Source: an uncultured Clostridium sp.
GTDB taxonomy: Bacteria > Bacillota > Clostridia > UBA1212 > UBA1255
DNA: 7,077 nt
NCBI GenBank assembly: GCA_900555605.1
Contig: USLW01000104.1
Coordinates: forward strand, 1-7,077
Direction of reading: 5' to 3'
Part shown: positions 1-5,578 of the stretch, piece by piece
Numbering within the stretch: position 1 is the first letter of the stretch
Layout: the number at the start of each line of letters is the position of its first letter
The notes under the pieces: model-generated
Seen by the model: only the letters and a program-made list of their open reading frames with translations
Database searches by the model: none
What the model was told of the DNA's origin: nothing
Translations under genes and position numbers: made by a program

Positions 1-338
1 TCGCTGCTGGTTGCTAAAATTACGGCAAAAGCCGCGCCGGCAAATAGAAACGTCACCGTATAAAAACATACCGTGAGCTTCAGAAACGCACGCACGGTCT
101 TCGGATAAAAGGTTGCCGCGATCATTACCGCTGACAGGATCAGCTTGCCGGCAATCGCCGCGGCATTGTGCTGCGGAATCCACAGCACCGCCACCGCATA
201 TGCAGTTCCGATGCCGCTGCCCATCAGCAGCTTCCACGGCTTTGTATTTCGTTTGAAAAAACGGGACGTGATATACAAGATCAGGTAATTCATCACCAGA
301 TTCTCAAATATCAGTACATCCAGATATATTTCCGGCAT
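1..338 (-). CDS. spoIIGA: SpoIIGA, pro-sigma-E processing protease, N-terminal part (runs off left edge)
   Basis: SpoIIGA is the membrane-embedded aspartic-type protease that cleaves pro-sigma-E in the mother cell during sporulation. The minus strand is open from 338 to the window edge (112 codons). It begins MPEIYLDVLIFENLVMNYLI, close to the MKIYLDVIW start I recall for Bacillus SpoIIGA. The visible part is very hydrophobic: helices at about residues 5-23, 34-50, 57-74 and 84-104, separated by short basic loops (RFFKRNTKPWK; PKTVRAF). This fits the N-terminal multi-helix membrane domain. The protease domain lies outside the window. ATG at 338 is chosen because GGCGGTGAT lies 4 nt upstream, near the ideal anti-16S pairing; an in-frame ATG at 344 falls inside that site. 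The position after ftsZ is the usual one in spore-formers and supports the call. Separate expression is suggested by the terminator and promoter upstream. Confidence 0.9.
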   Translation of the reverse strand, partial: MPEIYLDVLIFENLVMNYLILYITSRFFKRNTKPWKLLMGSGIGTAYAVAVLWIPQHNAAAIAGKLILSAVMIAATFYPKTVRAFLKLTVCFYTVTFLFAGAAFAVILATSS

Positions 339-394
339 CCCCATCACCGCCCATTTTTTTGCAGCCTTCAGAACGTTCCGACGGCTACGTTCCT

Positions 395-439
395 ATTATA
401 CGAAGCATCGCTGTCGAAATATGACGAAAATTTTCCGAA
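395..439 (-). promoter_or_regulatory. spoIIGA promoter with tandem Spo0A boxes
   Basis: A perfect -10 TATAAT reads on the minus strand at 400-395, giving a start near 388 and a leader of about 50 nt. No sigma-A -35 hexamer is present at 16-19 bp. In its place are two matches to the 0A box TGNCGAA: TGTCGAA at 412-418 and TGACGAA at 422-428. They lie exactly 10 bp apart, one helical turn, in the same orientation. A weaker third copy, TTCCGAA, is at 433-439. The Bacillus subtilis spoIIG promoter is a known sigma-A promoter activated by Spo0A from boxes overlapping a badly placed -35. Direct Spo0A~P activation here is inferred from that precedent and from the sequence. Confidence 0.75.
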
Positions 440-496
440 AAGCAAAAACCTTCCGCTGCCTTCTGCTGCTTATCTACTGGGATAAAACGGAAAATA

Positions 497-532
497 TCAA
501 AAAAACCTGACCGCTTCCATGCAGTCAGGTTT
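497..532 (-). terminator. Intrinsic terminator after ftsZ
   Basis: Read on the minus strand, the perfect 9-bp arms AAACCTGAC and GTCAGGTTT (524-532 with 503-511) enclose a 12-nt loop and run into seven consecutive Ts (505-499). It lies 46 bp past the ftsZ stop and before the spoIIGA promoter, so it separates the division operon from spoIIGA. Confidence 0.88.
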
Positions 533-577
533 GAGACCATTCATATTCGTTTATTGTACCGTTAAAGAAAGTTTCCG

Positions 578-1762
578 TTATCTGCGCTCGCGCCTCGGAT
601 TTCTCAGGAACGGAGGAATATCGAAATCATCGCTCTCCCGTTTCGGGGCCGCCTGCCGCGGCGGAGCCTGATTGGCCGCGGATGCGGAGTTCTGCACCGG
701 GGCTTGTGCAGGAGCCGCCTGAGACACCGCAGAAGCTTGTCCGCTGCCGTCAGGCGATACAATCTGCCGTGTCCCAACGGAAAACGCATCCAAAACAAGA
801 TCGTCATCATTTGCAAAGCCTGCTGCGATAACCGTGATCTGCATTTCATCGTTCATATTGTCGCCCGCATCCAAAGAACCGAGAATAATCCGTGCCTCCG
901 GATCAACCGCTTCGTATACCATATTGGAAACAATGGACATTTCCTGCATACTCAGATTGTCGCCGTAGAAATTGACCAAAACAGATTTTGCTCCGGTAAT
1001 ACTCGTTTCCAGCAGCGGATTCTGGATCGCCTTCAGCAGTGCTTCCTCAGAACGATTTTTTCCCGACGCTCGTCCGACGCCCATGTGCACTACGCCTTTA
1101 TTGGACATGGTAGTCTTTACATCGGCAAAGTCCACATTCATCACGCCGACCTTTGTAATAATGTCGCAGATTCCCTGAACGGAATTGCTCAGCACCTCAT
1201 CCACAAGCTTAAAGGCATTGTCCATCGTTACCTTTTCATCGACGATTTTCAAAATGTTATCGTTTGGAATCACAACGAGAGAATCCACGTTTGTTTTTAA
1301 TTTTTCAATACCGTTCAGCGCTGTCATGGCTTTGCTCCTGCCTTCAAAGGCAAACGGCTTTGTAACCACGCCTACCGTCAGGATGCCCATGCTTTTGGCA
1401 ACCTCAGCAACCACAGGCGCTGCGCCGGTACCGGTGCCTCCGCCCATGCCCGCAGTGATAAATACCATGTCGCAGCCCTTCATCAGCGCAGTGATCTCAT
1501 CACGGCTTTCTTCCGCAGCCTTTTCTCCTACCTCAGGATTTGCGCCTGCGCCTAATCCCCGGGTCAGCTTTTCACCCAACTGTATCTTAACGCCCGCCTT
1601 TGACTTCAGCAAGACATGCTTGTCCGTATTCATTGCTATAAATTCAACGGTATCCATACCGGATTCGATCATCCTGTCAACAGCATTGTTTCCGCCGCCG
1701 CCGATGCCGACCACTAAAATCTTAGCGTCCTTGCCTTCTTCGTTATCATATTCAATACCCAA
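578..1762 (-). CDS. ftsZ: Cell division protein FtsZ (tubulin-like GTPase)
   Basis: FtsZ polymerises into the cytoplasmic Z-ring that recruits the divisome at midcell. The protein is 394 aa, typical for Bacillota. The GTPase domain shows the [11 protein letters not shown] nucleotide loop (21-31), NTD (45-47), [11 protein letters not shown] (69-79) and the tubulin signature GGGTGTG (107-113). The T7 synergy loop NVDFAD (209-214) carries the two Asp residues that complete the neighbouring subunit's active site. After about residue 320 comes an Ala/Pro/Gln-rich flexible linker. The conserved C-terminal peptide [14 protein letters not shown] (378-391) is the site that binds FtsA, SepF and other partners. 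The start is TTG at 1762, with AAGGGGG upstream at 8 nt; no ATG precedes the conserved core. It follows ftsA by 80 bp, with a possible own promoter in the gap, and a terminator follows it. All key residues look intact. Confidence 0.98.
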   Translation of the reverse strand: MGIEYDNEEGKDAKILVVGIGGGGNNAVDRMIESGMDTVEFIAMNTDKHVLLKSKAGVKIQLGEKLTRGLGAGANPEVGEKAAEESRDEITALMKGCDMVFITAGMGGGTGTGAAPVVAEVAKSMGILTVGVVTKPFAFEGRSKAMTALNGIEKLKTNVDSLVVIPNDNILKIVDEKVTMDNAFKLVDEVLSNSVQGICDIITKVGVMNVDFADVKTTMSNKGVVHMGVGRASGKNRSEEALLKAIQNPLLETSITGAKSVLVNFYGDNLSMQEMSIVSNMVYEAVDPEARIILGSLDAGDNMNDEMQITVIAAGFANDDDLVLDAFSVGTRQIVSPDGSGQASAVSQAAPAQAPVQNSASAANQAPPRQAAPKRESDDFDIPPFLRNPRRERR

Positions 1763-1811
1763 AGTATGTACCCCCTTAAAGTGACAGCCAAATAAACATT
1801 TGCTTTTTAGT

Positions 1812-1840
1812 AATATACATCAAATCGTAAAATTGTGCAA
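1812..1840 (-). promoter_or_regulatory. Possible ftsZ promoter
   Basis: On the minus strand TTGCAC (1840-1835) and TATATT (1817-1812) are separated by 17 bp, which predicts a start near 1805 and a leader of about 43 nt to the TTG codon. The -10 matches consensus at five of six bases, but the -35 at only three. The site lies in the 80-bp ftsA-ftsZ gap, just past the ftsA stop. This is a sequence-only prediction. Confidence 0.4.
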
Positions 1841-1842
1841 TA

Positions 1843-3117
1843 TCATTCTTTAAACTTTGCCAAAAAACTTTTCATTTTATCCAATATGGAAGGCTTTACC
1901 TGATTTGCGGAGGGTCTGCTCTGCGGATCCTGGCTATAATGCTTTTCAATTACAGACTGCCGTCTTCCATAAGGCAGCAGCCCGGAAATATACATCACCA
2001 TACCGCTGGCATATGTGTAAACCGTCTTCATCCCGGTATATCTGCTGAAATCAATGGGGTACAGTTTTGTTTTGAACGCCTGCTCGCACAGCATGTCCAA
2101 GCCTTTGAATTTTGTAATGCCGTCTCCGGTCAGAATGATACGGTCAATATATTCTGTTTGAATATCATCATCCGCCAGCTGTTTGGCGATTACGGAAAAA
2201 AGGCTCTCCAGACGAGCCTGCATAATTTCCACGATCTCCGATACCTTGATTACTTCCTGTGTTCCTTTATCCACGGAGAAAACGGCAACATCCACATTAT
2301 TGGATACCAATTCGACAGCCGCCAGCGGATAGTCGCGTTTAATCGTTTCTGCCTCATTCGGTGCAATCCCCAGCACCTGCACCAGATCATTCGTAATATG
2401 ATCTCCGCCAACCGGTACCGAATCAATGACATACGGCTTATTTTTGTAATACAGCGTATAATCTGTCATCGTACCGCCCACATCCACCAGCAGAACACTT
2501 TTCATATCGCTGCTTTGTTCCGGAAGCAGTCCCGTCATCGCCAATGCCAGCGGAATAAATCCATCCACACTCAAGCCGGCGGCATTGACACAAGCCGTAA
2601 GCTGTTTCATATACTCGTACCGGCCGATCACGACGTCCGCTTCTACCCGCAGAGAATGTGCGGCAAGATTCAGCGGATCATGAACCTGTACTTCATCATT
2701 AATAAAATATTTGACCGGCACAATATCGATTAGCTGCTCATCCTCATATAATTCCACGGAGGCTGCCTTATCCAGCAACGTTCCGATATGGGCGTATGTA
2801 ATTTCAAGGTCCTCTTCTCCATCCGATTCCCCGCTGAGACGAATGACGTCCGTATTGTGCATAAGACTGAGATTTGCGCCCTGAATGCTGATATATACGG
2901 ACTTTACGATGGTTTCTGTTTGATCTTTTATTTTGCGTACCGCTTTTTTGATAGATTCAACTACTTCTTCTTCGTTTTCAATACCGCATTTTTTCATACC
3001 CTTACAGGTCATCGCTACTTTTGCTATAATATGCGGAACACCGCTCTCATTTACTTTCGCAACTAAAATCCGTACCCCGGTTGTGCCGATATCCAATACG
3101 GCAATGTGTTTCACCAC
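1843..3117 (-). CDS. ftsA: Cell division protein FtsA (actin-like Z-ring membrane tether)
   Basis: FtsA is an actin-fold ATP-binding protein that anchors FtsZ filaments to the membrane and recruits later divisome proteins. With the GTG start at 3117 it is 424 aa. Features in order: phosphate-1 loop VLDIGTTGVRI (7-17); an SHS2 (1C) domain at about 70-150; phosphate-2 loop LLVDVGGTMTDYTLY (209-223); GGDHITND (237-244); adenosine motif IILTGDGITKFKGL (327-340). A C-terminal amphipathic helix ILDKMKSFLAKFKE (411-424) is the membrane-targeting sequence. The adenosine motif has TGDG where the family usually has TGG. The frame is open back to a TTG at 3159 with no ribosome site before it. AAGGTGAG (3134-3127) sits 9 nt before GTG 3117, and GTG 3114 is the alternative; both give the canonical (V)KHIAVLDIGTT opening. 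ftsZ directly downstream confirms the identity. Confidence 0.95.
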   Translation of the reverse strand: MVKHIAVLDIGTTGVRILVAKVNESGVPHIIAKVAMTCKGMKKCGIENEEEVVESIKKAVRKIKDQTETIVKSVYISIQGANLSLMHNTDVIRLSGESDGEEDLEITYAHIGTLLDKAASVELYEDEQLIDIVPVKYFINDEVQVHDPLNLAAHSLRVEADVVIGRYEYMKQLTACVNAAGLSVDGFIPLALAMTGLLPEQSSDMKSVLLVDVGGTMTDYTLYYKNKPYVIDSVPVGGDHITNDLVQVLGIAPNEAETIKRDYPLAAVELVSNNVDVAVFSVDKGTQEVIKVSEIVEIMQARLESLFSVIAKQLADDDIQTEYIDRIILTGDGITKFKGLDMLCEQAFKTKLYPIDFSRYTGMKTVYTYASGMVMYISGLLPYGRRQSVIEKHYSQDPQSRPSANQVKPSILDKMKSFLAKFKE

Positions 3118-3204
3118 AAAAATCAACTCACCTTCAGCAGTCTGCCTTTTTATATCCAAACAGGTTCAGCAAAATTATTCTTATTAAATTTACAGCACAT
3201 GCTA

Positions 3205-3232
3205 ATTATACATGATGCCGCCAAAAAAACAA
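3205..3232 (-). promoter_or_regulatory. Possible ftsA promoter
   Basis: In the AT-rich gap between sbp and ftsA the minus strand carries a perfect TATAAT (3210-3205), with TTGTTT 16 bp upstream (3232-3227). This would start transcription near 3198, about 80 nt before the preferred ftsA start. The -35 is poor, matching only TTG. In Bacillus subtilis promoters feeding ftsAZ from the upstream gap are known, so the position is plausible. Confidence 0.4.
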
Positions 3233-3256
3233 TACAAAAAAAAACCTTTCCCTTCA

Positions 3257-3607
3257 CTATTCCTTTGATTTCCTTCTGGAATATCTATCCAAAAGAAGTC
3301 TGCGCATAGTCGCAAAGTTTTCAAAAAGTCTCGTGCCAAATGCAAATATTGCCGCCATATAAAGCGGAATTCCCATCTGATCTCCGATAAACGCAAGTGC
3401 AACCGCCAAAAACGCATTTCCTAAAAAACCGGACAAAAAGATTTTTAATTCAAATCTGCCCTGCAAAGACGATACGCCGCCGCCGAACACAGAATCCAGA
3501 GCCGCCAGAATGCCGACAGCAACATATGTCGCATATTCCGCAGGGATACTGTACGGGACAAAAATCCCCACTAAAATTCCAATGATCAGCCCCAGTATTG
3601 GAATCAT
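3257..3607 (-). CDS. sbp: Small basic protein Sbp (DUF1290 family membrane protein)
   Basis: This 116-aa protein matches Sbp, a small integral membrane protein encoded just upstream of ftsA in Bacillus and many Clostridia; its biochemical function is not established. It has hydrophobic segments at about 2-18, 26-43, 55-75 and 78-92. The family-type stretch ALDSVFGGG (36-44) is followed by GRFELKIFLSGFLGN (50-64), then GTRLFENFATMRRLL (91-105). It ends in a basic tail, RYSRRKSKE. ATG at 3607 overlaps the ftsQ stop as ATGA (3604-3607), implying translational coupling, and AAAGGA lies upstream. In B. subtilis ylxW and ylxX lie between divIB and sbp; here they are absent and the two genes are fused at the overlap. 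Identity rests on the sequence pattern and the conserved position; a direct role in division is inference from context. Confidence 0.9.
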   Translation of the reverse strand: MIPILGLIIGILVGIFVPYSIPAEYATYVAVGILAALDSVFGGGVSSLQGRFELKIFLSGFLGNAFLAVALAFIGDQMGIPLYMAAIFAFGTRLFENFATMRRLLLDRYSRRKSKE

Positions 3608-4392
3608 TCCCGATCATTCCTTTCATTCTTTGTAAAAACAGGATATCCGCCGCCCGTAAAGTCCAAAACGCCGTCGGAATCACCGTCGTAACCACTCTGC
3701 ATAATGCTTTTCAACTGCGATAGCCGAACCCCGAGATCATCGCCGTCTCCGAATTTAACGGACAGCGACGGTGCACAATACATCCAAATATTATTATAAT
3801 CACTCAGGTCAATAATATCAATATCCGCCAGCATGGAAAGCTGCCGCATGAGATTACAGAGCCTGATTGCCAGATCAATCCCGTCATTCTGCGTTTTTGT
3901 CAGCGCATTCCCGATTTTGTAATCTGTAATTTCCAGCCCCTGCACCACCGGAAGCGCCGGCTTGTCCGCTTCTGTAAATGTGTTCAGCACAACGCCCTCC
4001 GAATCAATATAGAGATAAAAGCCGTGCTGCTCCGCAAGAAAAATCGGAATCCGCTCGGAAACATCAATCCGCAGCGTATTCGGAAACGCATATTTTACCT
4101 TTACATCTTTTAAATACGGAAAAGAAAAGACCAATTCCTCCGCCAATTCCGGCAGCTCAAGGCTCAGCAGACTCGCAGACTGCTTCAGCGTTGTATTTGC
4201 TGCAACGGAAAGGAAACCGTTCTTGCCGAGATAAGGACGGATCTTTGCATAAATTTCCTCTTCCTCGTAACAAGTCAGGGGCGAAAGCACCACCTTTTTC
4301 ATTGCAAACACAGGAGAAAGCAGAAACGCAATCACAACGGCTGCCCCTAACAGGCAATAGATCAGGATTCGCTTTTTCTTCTGCTTTGCCAC
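3604..4392 (-). CDS. ftsQ: Cell division protein FtsQ/DivIB
   Basis: FtsQ/DivIB is a bitopic divisome protein that binds FtsL and DivIC/FtsB outside the membrane and regulates septal peptidoglycan synthesis. At 262 aa it is of normal length. It has a short basic cytoplasmic start MAKQKKKR (1-8), one membrane helix (about 9-30), a POTRA domain (about 31-115) ending in the typical PNTLRIDVSERIPI (104-117), and a beta domain (about 118-252) that closes with LDFTGGGYPVF (243-253). The start is GTG at 4392. GAAAGG lies about 13 nt upstream, a little long, but no better in-frame start exists. It follows the murA remnant by 44 bp and overlaps sbp by 4 bp. A strong promoter candidate in the murA/ftsQ gap suggests it is the first functional gene of an ftsQ-sbp-ftsA-ftsZ unit. 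The symbol divIB is used in Bacillus. Confidence 0.92.
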   Translation of the reverse strand: MAKQKKKRILIYCLLGAAVVIAFLLSPVFAMKKVVLSPLTCYEEEEIYAKIRPYLGKNGFLSVAANTTLKQSASLLSLELPELAEELVFSFPYLKDVKVKYAFPNTLRIDVSERIPIFLAEQHGFYLYIDSEGVVLNTFTEADKPALPVVQGLEITDYKIGNALTKTQNDGIDLAIRLCNLMRQLSMLADIDIIDLSDYNNIWMYCAPSLSVKFGDGDDLGVRLSQLKSIMQSGYDGDSDGVLDFTGGGYPVFTKNERNDRE

Positions 4393-4427
4393 GCTGAAAC
4401 ACGACCTTTCTCTTATGTACGAAAGAA

Positions 4428-4456
4428 ATTATAGCATTAATTTTTATCGGTGTAAA
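4428..4456 (-). promoter_or_regulatory. Strong sigma-A promoter candidate for the ftsQ-sbp-ftsA-ftsZ unit
   Basis: On the minus strand TTTACA (4456-4451; five of six to consensus) and a perfect TATAAT (4433-4428) are separated by exactly 17 bp. The -10 is also extended (TGC directly before TATAAT). Predicted start is near 4421, about 29 nt before the ftsQ GTG. The -35 overlaps the last codons of the murA remnant. This is the best housekeeping promoter in the window by eye and would make ftsQ expression independent of murA. Confidence 0.72.
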
Positions 4457-5371
4457 ACTTTTTAATCTGGGCGCCGATTTTTGTCAGTTTTCCACAGATA
4501 TCCATATAGCCGCGGTCTATATACCCCGCATCCTCTACTACGGTTTCACCGCATGCCGCAAGCCCTGCCAGAATCAGCGCCGCCCCTGCCCGCAGGTCTG
4601 TGGACACCACGCGCGTTCCATGCAGCCGTTCCACTCCGGTAATGCTGCAATAAATATCTTCAACGCTGCAGCATGCACCCATTTTGCAAAGTTCCGCCAT
4701 ATGCCTGTAGCGAGACTCAAATACAGAATCATACAATAAAGTCTTGCCGGAAGTCAGCGTCAGCAGGGCAGCGATGGGCGCCTGCAGATCAGTCGGAAAT
4801 CCGGGATACGGCTTTGCAATCACGAGTTCCGGCGCCGTAAGCCTGCAGCGGCGCAGGCCCCCTCGGATCCGGACCTGATTCCGGGCCGTTTGTAAAGTAC
4901 ATCCGCATTTTTGCAGGAACTGCAGCAGTGCCTGCAAATGAGAGGCCCGCAGATCCCGGACCATCACGTCCTCCCCGCTCATCGCACCCGCAATCAAATA
5001 GGTACCTGCTTCAATGCGATCTGGTACTACCGTATATTCCACGTACTTTTTCAGTTCAGGTACTCCTTTTACCGTGATCTGCGCACTTCCCGCGCCGCGG
5101 ATATCGGCGCCGCAGCAATTCAGATAATTCTGCAGATCCACGATTTCCGGCTCTCTGGCACAGCCATGTATATGTACCTCCTCCTTGGCAAAAACGCTTC
5201 CCATAATCGCGTTTTCCGTAGCGCCTACACTGGGATAGCGCAGACATACCGTACCGCCCCGGATCCCGTCCCTGCACCTCGCAGAAACCAGATTATTCTC
5301 CAAAGCCGGCTTTTCCGCACCTAAAAAGTGCATGACGCTTAAATGAAGATCAATCGGTCTTTCGCCTATTA

Positions 5372-5389
5372 CGCACCCACCCGGGTGCG
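5372..5389. repeat. GC-rich hairpin 1 at the murA junction
   Basis: Perfect 7-bp arms CGCACCC (5372-5378) and GGGTGCG (5383-5389) flank a 4-nt loop. The hairpin overlaps the codons for the MurA PGGC motif, so part of it may simply reflect coding sequence. No T run follows on either strand. Confidence 0.6.
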
Positions 5390-5441
5390 CCCGCCTATTG
5401 CCGCGGCAGCCTCTTTTCTCCGCGCGGCTGCCGCTGGGCGC
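5387..5441. repeat. GC-rich nested inverted repeat 2 at the murA junction
   Basis: An inner perfect 9-bp inverted repeat, GCGGCAGCC (5403-5411) with GGCTGCCGC (5426-5434), encloses a 14-nt loop. It lies between outer 6-bp arms, GCGCCC (5387-5392) with GGGCGC (5436-5441). The segment is far richer in G and C than its surroundings and falls exactly where MurA similarity is lost. It is not followed by a T run, so it is not an intrinsic terminator. It could be a small palindromic repeat element; I do not recognise a family. Confidence 0.65.
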
Positions 5442-5450
5442 GCATTCCTG

Positions 5451-5483
5451 TTTCCCTGCCGGCGCCCAGTGGCAGCAGGGAAA
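5451..5483. repeat. Inverted repeat 3 at the murA junction
   Basis: Perfect 9-bp arms TTTCCCTGC (5451-5459) and GCAGGGAAA (5475-5483) enclose a 15-nt loop. Pairing could extend past a one-base bulge (TG before, ACA after). The loop contains another GCGCCC (5462-5467), the same hexamer as the outer arm of the neighbouring repeat. Function unknown. Confidence 0.65.
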
Positions 5484-5578
5484 ACACATGCATATATTAT
5501 TAAGGTAAAAGAATCAAGAGTCCGGAGGCGGAAGTGCAGCCGGCTCGGATGTCAGGCACGGCAGAATGGGAGGTCTAT

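Larger units (their letters stand above)
4437..5489 (-). pseudogene. murA: MurA-like UDP-GlcNAc enolpyruvyltransferase, N-terminally truncated
   Basis: MurA transfers enolpyruvate from phosphoenolpyruvate to UDP-GlcNAc, the first committed step of peptidoglycan synthesis. The frame is 350 codons against about 420 in the family. Homology starts at PGGCVIGERPIDLHL (36-50), where Cys39 matches catalytic Cys115 and Arg44 matches Arg120 of Escherichia coli MurA. PSVGATEN (86-93), FPTDLQA with the catalytic Asp (231-237), ESRYRHMAEL (258-267) and IDRGY (324-328) follow, so the remainder is well conserved. The first ~115 family residues are gone, including the Lys22/Asn23 pair and Arg91, which bind substrate. 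Residues 1-35 are Arg/Cys/Gly-rich and resemble nothing in MurA. ATG 5489 has no ribosome site. The remaining 310 or so codons have no stop or frameshift, so the lesion is probably recent or the product has another use. I call it a likely pseudogene; a truncated expressed protein or an assembly error cannot be excluded. Confidence 0.8.

Noticed and set aside
168..485. Plus-strand open frame covering the spoIIGA start and promoter
   Set aside because: The minus strand here encodes recognisable SpoIIGA, and the frame also crosses the 0A boxes; no domain is visible.
704..1784. Long open frames on the plus strand opposite ftsZ
   Set aside because: They lie antisense to a fully conserved FtsZ, have no ribosome sites of note and no recognisable domains; they are a by-product of ftsZ codon usage.
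1939..2733. 264-codon plus-strand open frame opposite ftsA
   Set aside because: His/Arg/Ile-rich composition without any domain, antisense to a clear FtsA.
3221..3260. T-rich runs after sbp on the minus strand as an intrinsic terminator
   Set aside because: No stem precedes the T runs, so it fails the hairpin requirement; it is more likely AT-rich promoter upstream sequence for ftsA.
5451..5483. Junction inverted repeats as terminators or integron attC-like sites
   Set aside because: No T run follows on either strand, and no attC core sites or integrase gene are visible.
5491..5517. TTGATT with TAATAT or TATATG on the minus strand as a murA promoter
   Set aside because: Spacing is only 12-15 bp and there is no ribosome site before ATG 5489.
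5534..5578. Upstream in-frame ATG as start of the ATPase
   Set aside because: No Shine-Dalgarno at a usable distance, and the added residues look unlike the family start; ATG 5579 has GGGAGG at 5 nt.
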